Source: CAZADA01 sp964636945
Lineage (GTDB): Bacteria; Pseudomonadota; Alphaproteobacteria; Caulobacterales; Maricaulaceae
Assembly: GCA_964636945.1 (NCBI GenBank)
Contig: CAZWVH010000066.1
Coordinates: forward strand, 1 to 15,946
Direction of reading: 5' to 3'
Length of the DNA stretch: 15,946 bases
Shown piece by piece: positions 1 to 6,071 of the stretch; position 1 is the stretch's first letter; each line of letters opens with the position of its first letter. The position numbers and the translations under genes were made by a program. The notes beneath the pieces were generated by a model. The model was not told the origin of the DNA, ran no database searches, and saw nothing but the letters and a program-made list of their open reading frames with translations.

Positions 1-66
1 AGGGTGAAGCAGTCTCATAGGGACGACAGCTCAAGAGCGCCCGACCAAGGCGCGCCGAACCGCAAT

Positions 67-79
67 TGGAACTCTTCCA
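67..79. promoter_or_regulatory. Short inverted repeat upstream of the sulfotransferase
   Basis: TGGAA-CTC-TTCCA is a perfect 5-bp dyad with a 3-base spacer, ending 51 bases before the sulfotransferase start. It could be a regulator site, but at this length chance occurrence is quite possible. I see no convincing -35/-10 pair around it. Confidence 0.2.
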
Positions 80-130
80 TTGTAGCGCGATGATGTTGGG
101 CTTACGCTCAACTTTTGGGAGGGTGATCGA

Positions 131-820
131 ATGTCTTTGAAAGTGATCGGTGCGGGATTGGGGCGTACCGCGACCGCTTCGCTTAAATATGCCCTTGAAA
201 CGCTGCTTGAAGCCCCGTGCTACCATATGAGTGAGGTCCTAGGAAAAGCGGGCCACGTCGATCTGTGGTTGGACGCCGCCGCTGGAAAACCGAGTTGGGA
301 TACCATCTTCGATGGCTACGCGGCTACGGTGGATTTTCCAGCATCAAACTATTGGCGTGAGTTGGCCGAGGCATATCCAGATGCGAAGATTCTGCTTTCG
401 CTTCGTGACCCTGAGCGCTGGTTTCAATCAACGCAGGAAACCATCTTCAGTCCAACCCTGCAGTCTTTCCAGGCTGGTACGAAGTGGGGGCGAATGATTA
501 AAGCCACCATCGATGATCATCTTGGTGGCGCAATGAATGATCGAGACGCCTTGATCGCTTCATTCCAGAACCACAACGCCGCTGTCCAGGACGCCTTCGA
601 TGGCGACAGGCTGTTGGTCTTTGAAGCCAGTCAGGGCTGGAAACCTCTATGCGCGTTCCTGGGCGTGTCCGAACCGGATGAACCATTTCCGCGTGTCAAC
701 TCGAAGGAAGAATTCGAAGCTGTGTTCGAAATGCTCAGGTCACCGATGGGACCAAAAGTCATGAATGGTGAAGGCATCGACACGCCCGGCTCTATGCACA
801 ATGAGATTTTCGAGCGATAG
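131..820 (+). CDS. P-loop sulfotransferase family protein (Sulfotransfer_4-like)
   Basis: This 229-residue protein looks like a PAPS-dependent sulfotransferase, which moves a sulfuryl group from PAPS to an acceptor hydroxyl or amine. The N-terminal strand and loop at residues 5-18 (VIGAGLGRTATASL) match the 5'-phosphosulfate-binding P-loop. Residues 92-97 (RDPERW) match the 3'-phosphate-binding motif RDPxxW. About 230 residues is normal for the short bacterial 'sulfotransferase family protein' group. The ATG is preceded by GGGAGGG at a good distance, which supports the start. It stands alone and converges on the methyltransferase/dioxygenase operon. A link to that operon is only suggested by adjacency, since facing genes are not co-transcribed. 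The fold call is fairly secure; the acceptor is unknown. Confidence 0.85.
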   Translation: MSLKVIGAGLGRTATASLKYALETLLEAPCYHMSEVLGKAGHVDLWLDAAAGKPSWDTIFDGYAATVDFPASNYWRELAEAYPDAKILLSLRDPERWFQSTQETIFSPTLQSFQAGTKWGRMIKATIDDHLGGAMNDRDALIASFQNHNAAVQDAFDGDRLLVFEASQGWKPLCAFLGVSEPDEPFPRVNSKEEFEAVFEMLRSPMGPKVMNGEGIDTPGSMHNEIFER

Positions 821-1042
821 GAACGCGCCAGGAAGCCTCAGGCTCGTAAGTGACTGCGCGGATGCGCCTTGTACGGCCGTATATCGCCGGAGGCTGCCGA
901 CTATATTCTTCCATGTAATGTCCTTTTTGGGTTGCGAAAACGGACATGAGGTCCTCCTGGTTGATCCCAGGTGTGGCCCACTGCCATCGTGTGATCTGGG
1001 TATGACTTAGTGGAGCGCGGACAGCTCAAGGCGCCAAGCTGG

Positions 1043-1948
1043 TCAGTCCGTGATCGTGCGGACCAGAAGCCGACAAACAGGTAAGGAGAACGTTGGCATG
1101 TTTCCTTCCGCTTGAGCCGCAATTTGCTCCGCAAGCTCATCAATTAAAGTGGCTCGGGCAGACGGCGAAAGGATAAACGCTGCGTAGAAGAAACCGGCCG
1201 CTTCTTCGGCCACCATGCGGGCTTCGCCTTGGAGGGCGAAGACCCTTGTTTCCGTGGTCACTATTGCCCTGGGGAAAAAAGAACGCGCAAGGGCGCCCAG
1301 CGACTCGGGCTTGCGGATGCGCGGATCGCCAAGGTCGCGCGCTCCGACCGAGGGCGCTTCAGCACGGACGTGGGCGAAGATGAGATCGTTGACCGCCTCA
1401 TAGCCCGGCGCCTCGGCCACATCGCCGTCTACGATCGCGGCGAATGTGCCGCCGCCAGCTAGGACACGAGCGATCTCGAAGAAGACGGGCTCCACCGGGT
1501 CCATGAGTGTCAGCGCCCAGTGACAAAGAACTGTGTCGAACGATGAGGCGGCGGCGAAGGTGAGATCCTGTGCGACGCCCTTGTGCAGAACAACCCCGTG
1601 GCCGACCAAGCACTGACGTGCGAGGTCGAGCTCCTCTGCACTCATATCAACGCCGACAAGCGCCTTCGCATCAGGAATGCGATCACGCAGCAGGCTCAAA
1701 AGCACGCCGCTCCCGCAGGCGAGGTCCAAAACCCTTGTACCCTCTTGCTCCGCAGCCGCGTCGCACAGCCAGTCGTAGGACGTCCTTCCATGCGAGTCCG
1801 TGCAGCGCCCGGCGCAACTCGCCGTGAAGCCGGGGTTGCGGCGGTGCACTTCGATTAGATGCTCCTTCAGCGACTCCGCGTCTCCCTCGCGCTGACCAGC
1901 GTCATCTGTCCATGATGTACGGATCGGCGCATCGTTAAAACTCTTCAT
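1043..1948 (-). CDS. Class I SAM-dependent methyltransferase (third gene of PhyH-MT-MT operon)
   Basis: This predicted protein of 301 residues has a Rossmann-type SAM-binding core. Motif I is VLDLACGSG at residues 73-81. The acidic residue that binds the SAM ribose is D101 in VGVDMS, and a motif-IV-like segment (FDTVLCHWALTLMD) lies near residues 137-150. The frame could begin 14 codons upstream at 1990, but I prefer the ATG at 1948. Its first bases overlap the TGA of the preceding gene as ATGA, the same arrangement as the junction upstream. The N-terminal ~60 residues (HRRNPGFTASCAGRCTDSHG region) may form a substrate cap and contain two cysteines. It is the last gene of the operon. It is a small-molecule-type methyltransferase by overall look; the substrate is not recognisable. 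Confidence 0.85.
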   Translation of the reverse strand: MKSFNDAPIRTSWTDDAGQREGDAESLKEHLIEVHRRNPGFTASCAGRCTDSHGRTSYDWLCDAAAEQEGTRVLDLACGSGVLLSLLRDRIPDAKALVGVDMSAEELDLARQCLVGHGVVLHKGVAQDLTFAAASSFDTVLCHWALTLMDPVEPVFFEIARVLAGGGTFAAIVDGDVAEAPGYEAVNDLIFAHVRAEAPSVGARDLGDPRIRKPESLGALARSFFPRAIVTTETRVFALQGEARMVAEEAAGFFYAAFILSPSARATLIDELAEQIAAQAEGNMPTFSLPVCRLLVRTITD

Positions 1949-2775
1949 GGAGAAATCGAGATCAGGGCGACGGACTGTGAGAAGCGCCAATCCCCGTCGG
2001 CGCGACAGCCGGAAAGATAGTCCGCAAGCCCATCGGTTCGCTCCATCTCCTCAAGGGTCACGTTCTCGTCGAAGACACAGCGCTGCAGATACCCTTCAAC
2101 CGCCTCTCTGTCCTGCGCCTTTGCGCCGTTCTCGTAGGCGATATCTTGCACTTCGAACTGCACACCAAGTGCGCGAAGGGCGGCGATTACGTCCTCTGCA
2201 CTGGTATAGAGCGTTTCGTCGTTGCGCCCGAAGGCTTCAAGGAAGCGGCGTTGGAACGCGAGGTAGTGAGCATTGGCGCAGGCATGTGCAATGAACCCTT
2301 CGCCAGCGCACAAATCAACAAAGCGTTCAAGGGCGACCTGGATCTCTTCGGGCGGAACAGCATAAAGGGCGTGGGTTGCCCAAACGACGTCGAAGGTATG
2401 AGCTGGGCAGTCGAGCGCCTGCAGCGTCGTCTCGTAACATGTACCCGGAATAAAGGGCGGCTTCAGAGCGGCCCGGGCCTCATCGATCGAGAATGCGGAT
2501 GGGTCGAGCAGGGCATAGTCTATCGGGCTGAGGCCTGCATCATCAAGCCGCGCGTACTGGCTCAACGCAGTCGGGAACTTCCCCGAGCCGCAGGCGACGT
2601 CAAGGATCCTAAGAGGCCGTCCAACCAACTCTTGCTTAGCCTTCAGCCAGGCGCCCCAATCCCGCGCCTCAGCAAGGTGCCGATAGTCAACCGAAGCAAT
2701 AGCGTAGAAACGGTCCATCTCGGCGCGCCCTTCCTCGCTCCAGTGAGCGCAGCTGCGTTCGAAAGTGTCGGTCAT
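1945..2775 (-). CDS. HNMT-like class I SAM methyltransferase (second gene of operon)
   Basis: This 276-residue class I methyltransferase has motif I ILDVACGSG at residues 57-65 and D91 (LLDPS) at the end of strand beta-2. Several segments recall histamine N-methyltransferase: an [VL][ED]PS beta-2 motif, a THALYAV segment (134-140), a Y-T-S-x-x-D-[VL] stretch (190-196) followed by an ALGVQFE strand, a cysteine-bearing YLQRCVF helix (229-235), and a C-terminal hydrophobic strand (SQSVALISI). From memory of the family this suggests an amine or imidazole N-methyltransferase fold, but not histamine itself. Its ATG overlaps the dioxygenase stop (ATGA at 2772-2775), and its own stop overlaps the next start (1945-1948). 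Tight coupling suggests the three proteins are made in fixed proportion and act on one pathway. Confidence 0.85.
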   Translation of the reverse strand: MTDTFERSCAHWSEEGRAEMDRFYAIASVDYRHLAEARDWGAWLKAKQELVGRPLRILDVACGSGKFPTALSQYARLDDAGLSPIDYALLDPSAFSIDEARAALKPPFIPGTCYETTLQALDCPAHTFDVVWATHALYAVPPEEIQVALERFVDLCAGEGFIAHACANAHYLAFQRRFLEAFGRNDETLYTSAEDVIAALRALGVQFEVQDIAYENGAKAQDREAVEGYLQRCVFDENVTLEEMERTDGLADYLSGCRADGDWRFSQSVALISISP

Positions 2776-3842
2776 GCATGGGCTTTCGGTTGGTCCGGCC
2801 AGTTCTGTGCGGGGGGCCAGCAGATTGGGTTCAGGGGGCTGGCTGCCAAGCCGCCTGGCACGACGCCAGGAAGGAACTTTTGCCAGTCACCGGACACCAT
2901 GGTCGGGGCGTCCACAATCCGGGCGCCATCGGCAAAAAAAGTGTTGGCGAGGACACATCGACTGATCCCCGTCATGTTAGGGCCAGCGGTATGGAAGCTC
3001 AGATTGTGGTGAAAGCTGACCTCTCCAACGTCAAAGCCTCCAGCCTCGATGGGGACATTCTGTTTACGGAACGTCTCAGCGACTTGGCGATCATAGCTTG
3101 TATCGGTCTTGTTGAAAGGAATGTCAGCCACGAGGCGCCAAGCGTTTATGTCTTCCGCAAAGGCGAGTGGACCCATAGCTTCGGGAATGGCCTGTGCCGC
3201 AATCCAGGCCGTGACCACATCCTGTGTGGCCAGCGGGAAGTGATGGTCATCATAGTGCCAGGGCGTCCGCCCACAGCCCGGCTCTTTGGACATGAGATTG
3301 TCATGGTAGAGGCGAACGCTCCGTACGCCGAGGAGGTCAGCCGAAATCTTGGCGATCCGCGGACTCAACACGAAAAGGCGGACGATTGGATCATCAAGCC
3401 AGACCATCTCCGCTGAGTAAAAGCGACGCCCGGCTTTTGGAGCACCGTCGGCGGCTGGGCGGTCCAACTTGGTTGAGAACTCATCCTCCAAGGTGTGAAC
3501 GATAGCACGTCGAAGGGTGACGACGGCTTCAGGGGAAAGGACGCGAGGCAGCTTGATGAAACCCTCAGCACGGAAACGGGTTATCGCCTCGACGCTCAGA
3601 TCGTACGGGTTGGAGAGTTCATCGGCCAACGCCTCTTCGCAGAGCGAGGGAAGGTTCTGTTCCGGCCGCAGCACCGCAGGGGCTTGGTTTGCCAGCTGCG
3701 CGCCGGCTTTATCGTTGTATGCAAGGCCCACATACCAATCCCACCATGCCTGGTTATCGGCAGCCCACTCTGCGGTGACGTCAGTTGCGTCCTTCTCAGT
3801 TTCGTGACGCAATGTGATAACCTGCCTTCCTTTCGTTCTCAT
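2772..3842 (-). CDS. Phytanoyl-CoA dioxygenase (PhyH) family Fe(II)/2-oxoglutarate oxygenase
   Basis: This is a cupin-fold oxygenase that should use Fe(II), O2 and 2-oxoglutarate to hydroxylate or otherwise oxidise a small molecule. In the numbering of the longest frame (start at 3866, 364 residues), the HxD iron motif is H204-Y-D206 in WHYDDHHF. The distal iron ligand is H292 (SFHTAGPN), and R303 sits about 11 residues later, where the 2-oxoglutarate-binding Arg belongs. An N-terminal segment rich in Trp and Tyr (NQAWWDWYVGLAYN, 38-51) is not part of the core PhyH fold and may hold substrate or a partner. I place the start at the second ATG (3842, 356 residues) because AAGGGA lies 8 bases upstream; the ATG at 3866 has no ribosome-binding site. 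It is the first gene of the coupled operon. Family assignment is strong, substrate unknown. Confidence 0.88.
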   Translation of the reverse strand: MRTKGRQVITLRHETEKDATDVTAEWAADNQAWWDWYVGLAYNDKAGAQLANQAPAVLRPEQNLPSLCEEALADELSNPYDLSVEAITRFRAEGFIKLPRVLSPEAVVTLRRAIVHTLEDEFSTKLDRPAADGAPKAGRRFYSAEMVWLDDPIVRLFVLSPRIAKISADLLGVRSVRLYHDNLMSKEPGCGRTPWHYDDHHFPLATQDVVTAWIAAQAIPEAMGPLAFAEDINAWRLVADIPFNKTDTSYDRQVAETFRKQNVPIEAGGFDVGEVSFHHNLSFHTAGPNMTGISRCVLANTFFADGARIVDAPTMVSGDWQKFLPGVVPGGLAASPLNPICWPPAQNWPDQPKAHA

Positions 3843-3911
3843 TTCAGGTTCCCTTGTGGCGATCATGAAAGCAATGATGACAGCAGCGTCGTATCGCCGC
3901 GAGCATGAGGG

Positions 3912-3936
3912 GTAATAGCCTGCGCGGCGCTATTAC
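3912..3936. promoter_or_regulatory. Perfect inverted repeat upstream of the PhyH operon (possible operator)
   Basis: GTAATAGC and GCTATTAC form a perfect 8-bp inverted repeat separated by 9 bases. It lies 70-94 bases upstream of the preferred PhyH start. Read on the minus strand it contains TTGTAA and, 15 bases on, TATTAC, which could be a weak promoter lying inside the dyad. The G+C-rich spacer and AT-rich arms are typical of an operator. No regulator gene is adjacent, so the factor is unknown. Confidence 0.4.
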
Positions 3937-4247
3937 AACACGGAGCGCCCGCACTCCGCGCTCGGATATCACGCGCCAGCGCCAGAAGCTGTCTTACCCA
4001 GATCCATCCCGCTCGCCTAGGCTGGCTTGGGGGCGGTCGCATGACGCCTCAAACTGAGGTCAGAGCCTCTCACAGGGCATGGACCACTCAAATCACCCCG
4101 GTCACCCGGGACTGCGAAAGTACGAAAGCTGAAGAACAGAATACCCGGCGTCCTGCAGCGCGATCGCGTCCCGCATCATGCCACCGCCCAACCCTCCTTC
4201 AGAACCCCCTAGCAGGAGGATGCCCGGAGCCGGTCTCCCGGTTTTGC

Positions 4248-4265
4248 TTGGAAAATAGTTTCCAA
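4248..4265. repeat. Perfect 7-bp inverted repeat TTGGAAA-N4-TTTCCAA
   Basis: TTGGAAA and TTTCCAA flank ATAG, an 18-base palindrome-like element in an otherwise gene-free stretch. It is AT-rich against a GC-rich background and has the size of a dimeric regulator site. No gene start lies close on either strand, so its role is open. Confidence 0.4.
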
Positions 4266-4352
4266 ATACGTCACCGTCTGGAGTTCCCCCGGTTTCGTGG
4301 ACGGTTATGGGCCAGATCGAGCCCCTCTGGGAGCATCGGCCGACAGGCCATC

Positions 4353-4373
4353 CATCGCCGAAAATCGACGATG
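4353..4373 (-). terminator. Weak hairpin downstream of tetR (possible terminator)
   Basis: CATCG-C-CGA and TCG-A-CGATG pair as an 8-bp stem with one mismatch around an AAA loop. It lies about 54 bases beyond the tetR stop. No T-tract follows on the minus strand, so intrinsic termination is doubtful. Confidence 0.2.
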
Positions 4374-4426
4374 AAACGCGTTGTCCATATGTCCGGAATC
4401 CAGTGACAAACAGCCATTCGGGGCGC

Positions 4427-5020
4427 TTAACCGAGGTCCGCCAGAGCCGTGTCCCGGGCGGCTTTCAAGCTATCGAGTTCCACGCCGCTGCGGGCCATGA
4501 TCCGTAGGCCGGAATAGACTGAGAGCAGCATCCAGGCGCGGGCGTCGTGTTCAGCTGCGGGGCGATCGGGGGCGCATTCCGCAAGGGCGTCTGATAGCGC
4601 ACCCGCGAGCGTCTGAAATCCACTGCTGACGATGGCTGCTGTTTCCGGCGAAAGGGCGGCGCGATCGGCGGATGCATTGCAGAGAAAACACCCCGAGCGG
4701 TCCTGTCCCGTGGATATCGCCTCAATCGGGGCGGACAAGAAGGCGCTGATCCGGGATTTCGGATCGCCCGGTCCACGCAAGGCCACCGCTGCGCCAAGCA
4801 CAGTCTGTTCATGATAGCGTCCGAGCGCTTTCAGATACATGGCGTCCTTGTCGCCGAAGGCGGCGTAGAGGCTCGCTTTCCGGAGGCCCGTGGCCGCCAT
4901 GATGTCGGCGAGCGACGTGCCCTCAAAACCGGCCCGCCAGAACAGCGCCATGATCTTCTCCAGCGCGGCGTCCTCATCGAATTCGCGGGGGCGTCCAGGC
5001 CCTCTCGTCTCCTCACGCAT
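4427..5020 (-). CDS. TetR/AcrR-family transcriptional repressor with CxxC (NemR/AcuR-like)
   Basis: This 197-residue protein has an N-terminal TetR helix-turn-helix: GRPREFDEDAALEKIMALFWRAGFEGTSLADI, then the recognition helix region MAATGLRKASLYAAFGDKDAMYLKAL (about residues 9-66). The ligand domain carries SGCFLCNAS, with C111 and C114 as a CxxC, plus C149. The family usually has a single Cys or none at this segment, and NemR-type members use cysteine oxidation to leave DNA. The ATG at 5020 is chosen because it gives the standard N-terminus and has GGAG 9 bases upstream; in-frame ATGs at 5062 and 5098 would lengthen it. It is divergent from the rclC-like operon, and two GACC-N4-GGTC sites lie between them, so it very likely represses that operon and itself. 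A redox- or electrophile-sensing role is inference. Confidence 0.88.
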   Translation of the reverse strand: MREETRGPGRPREFDEDAALEKIMALFWRAGFEGTSLADIMAATGLRKASLYAAFGDKDAMYLKALGRYHEQTVLGAAVALRGPGDPKSRISAFLSAPIEAISTGQDRSGCFLCNASADRAALSPETAAIVSSGFQTLAGALSDALAECAPDRPAAEHDARAWMLLSVYSGLRIMARSGVELDSLKAARDTALADLG

Positions 5021-5040
5021 TGGTGATCGCTCCAATTCTT

Positions 5041-5052
5041 GACCAATCGGTC
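5041..5052. promoter_or_regulatory. Operator candidate 1, GACC-AATC-GGTC (tetR side)
   Basis: This short dyad, GACC/GGTC around 4 bases, sits 20 bases upstream of the preferred tetR start. The same GACC-N4-GGTC pattern recurs at 5126-5137 next to the divergent operon. TetR-family repressors commonly bind such dyads in divergent promoters. A TTGACC at 5039-5044 that could serve as a plus-strand -35 overlaps it. Confidence 0.6.
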
Positions 5053-5125
5053 TGTATTTCATATGTCCACCGTGTCGGCAGGAACCGACGCCGCCCAACC
5101 GGCGAAGTCAGACACTCTAATTATG

Positions 5126-5137
5126 GACCATCTGGTC
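5126..5137. promoter_or_regulatory. Operator candidate 2, GACC-ATCT-GGTC (operon side)
   Basis: This is the second copy of GACC-N4-GGTC, ending 20 bases before the rclC-like ATG. Its symmetry extends to GACCA/TGGTC and then, after one unpaired base, TAT/ATA on the flanks, so it is the stronger of the two dyads. A TCTAAT (5116-5121) just upstream could be a -10, and occupancy here would block transcription start or elongation. Confidence 0.6.
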
Positions 5138-5157
5138 AATATCAAGGAAGCAGGCCC

Positions 5158-5691
5158 ATGAAACCCGCAAACGCAACCACCACCAATGCTCCAGCTCTCC
5201 TCGCGGGTCGCACCGCAACGGAGATCGCTTCGCTGGGCGAAACAATCACCCGCATCGGCGCCGGCGCCCTGCGCTACACCACCGCCACGGTGCTCGGCTG
5301 GATCGGCGCGATGAAGTTCACCGCCTATGAGGCCGGCGCCATTGAGGGCCTCGTCCAGTCCAGCCCGTTCGTCAGCTGGCTCTACAATGTGCTGTCGGTG
5401 CAGGCGGTCTCGAACCTGATCGGCACGATCGAGATCGCCACGGCCGCCCTGCTCGTGCTCGGCGCGAAGTTTCCGAAAGCGGGCCTGATCGGCGCTGTAG
5501 CCGCCGCGTTCACCTTCCTGCTCACCGCCAGCTTCCTTGTCACCGCACCGGGCTGGGAAGCGAGCCTTGGCGGCTTCCCGGCGCTTTCGGTCGTGCCCGG
5601 ACAGTTCCTCCTGAAAGATATCGTCCTGCTCGCAGGTGCGGTATTCCTGGCCGGCAACGCCCTCAAACGCATCGCCGATGATGCCCGCTAG
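5158..5691 (+). CDS. RclC/YkgB-like DUF417 inner-membrane protein
   Basis: This 177-residue membrane protein belongs to the DUF417 family of E. coli RclC (YkgB). The diagnostic stretch WIGAMKFTAYEAGAIEGLV (48-66) followed by SSPFVSWLY corresponds to WIGLLKFVPYEA...SPLMSFFY of RclC. The TASFLVTAP (123-131) and GGFPALS...GQFLLKDIVLLAGAV (138-162) segments also match. Four hydrophobic helices are likely near 36-52, 84-102, 108-130 and 151-167. The ~30-residue hydrophilic N-terminus is longer than in RclC. The ATG at 5158 has AAGGA upstream; the open frame reaches to 5020, but that part overlaps the operator region. In E. coli, rclC is part of the rclABC operon for hypochlorous acid resistance. 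Its molecular activity is not established. It is first in this operon. Confidence 0.88.
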   Translation: MKPANATTTNAPALLAGRTATEIASLGETITRIGAGALRYTTATVLGWIGAMKFTAYEAGAIEGLVQSSPFVSWLYNVLSVQAVSNLIGTIEIATAALLVLGAKFPKAGLIGAVAAAFTFLLTASFLVTAPGWEASLGGFPALSVVPGQFLLKDIVLLAGAVFLAGNALKRIADDAR

Positions 5692-5725
5692 TCCCGATAT
5701 CTCGCCTTAACAAGGAGTCATGACC

Positions 5726-5998
5726 ATGCCGAAGATCACCCTCTACACAATGGGCCACTGCCCCTTCTGTGCGCGCGCCAAGGCGCTCCTGAAGAGTAAG
5801 GGCGTCACCGACTGGACCGAATACGACCTCGAAATCGTACCGGAAAAGCGCGCGGAAATGGAACGCCGGTCCGGCGGACGGCGCACCGTGCCCCAGATCT
5901 TCATCGGCGACACCCATGTGGGCGGCTCAGATGATCTCTACGCCCTCGAAGCCGCCGGCGGTCTCGATCCGCTGCTCGGCTTTGCGTTTTCCAAGTGA
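5726..5998 (+). CDS. Dithiol glutaredoxin (GrxC type)
   Basis: This small glutaredoxin of 90 residues reduces disulfides and protein-glutathione adducts using glutathione. The active site is C12-P-F-C15 (GHCPFC). The TVPQIFIG segment carries the cis-proline that contacts glutathione, and GG in VGGSDDL is the usual C-terminal glutathione-binding pair. An ATG also occurs at 5720, but it is only two bases from AAGGAG, whereas the ATG at 5726 is eight bases away, so I take the latter. It lies 34 bases after the rclC-like gene and is followed by a strong hairpin before the flavoprotein gene. In context it is the likely thiol carrier of the operon, and possibly a reductant for the Msr enzymes encoded downstream. 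Confidence 0.93.
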   Translation: MPKITLYTMGHCPFCARAKALLKSKGVTDWTEYDLEIVPEKRAEMERRSGGRRTVPQIFIGDTHVGGSDDLYALEAAGGLDPLLGFAFSK

Positions 5999-6007
5999 CC
6001 CTGCAAA

Positions 6008-6040
6008 GATCATCGGCGACTTTCAACGTCGCCGGTGATC
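6008..6040 (+). other. Strong intercistronic hairpin between glutaredoxin and flavoprotein genes
   Basis: A 13-bp arm at 6008-6020 pairs with 6028-6040 with only one G-T wobble, around a 7-base loop (TTTCAAC). The sequence after it (GCAACACAC) has no T-tract, so it is not a classical intrinsic terminator. It could protect the 5' two-gene mRNA segment from exonucleases, partly attenuate readthrough, or mark an RNase site. Confidence 0.6.
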
Positions 6041-6056
6041 GCAACACACACCATCA

Positions 6057-6070
6057 AGAGGGGACCCTCT
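6057..6070 (+). promoter_or_regulatory. Palindromic Shine-Dalgarno region of the flavoprotein gene
   Basis: AGAGGG-GA-CCCTCT is a 6-bp inverted repeat that contains the GAGGGG ribosome-binding site and ends one base before the ATG at 6072. If it folds (with at least one terminal pair opened for a stable loop) it would mask the ribosome-binding site. It could also simply be chance. Confidence 0.35.
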
Positions 6071-6071
6071 A

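Larger units (their letters stand above)
3843..4426. other. Gene-free stretch between the PhyH operon and the tetR gene
   Basis: I see no convincing gene here. Short open frames (for example 4041-4406 on the plus strand) lack ribosome-binding sites and recognisable content. The stretch holds the inverted repeat at 3912-3936, a second perfect repeat at 4248-4265 and an imperfect hairpin at 4353-4373. It separates the two operons and probably carries the PhyH operon promoter and the 3' end of the tetR transcript. Confidence 0.5.

Noticed and set aside
1039..1066. Hairpin at the 3' end of the last methyltransferase gene (CTGGT/ACCAG with CCG/CGG)
   Set aside because: Most of it lies inside the coding sequence before the stop, and no T-tract follows, so it is not credible as a terminator.
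2146..3012. 288-codon plus-strand open frame across the HNMT-like and PhyH genes
   Set aside because: It lies opposite two genes with clear catalytic motifs and crosses their junction; its translation has no domain features.
4041..4406. 121-codon open frame in the gene-free stretch
   Set aside because: Composition is rich in Arg, Thr and Pro with no pattern of secondary structure or family motif, and there is no Shine-Dalgarno sequence before its ATG.
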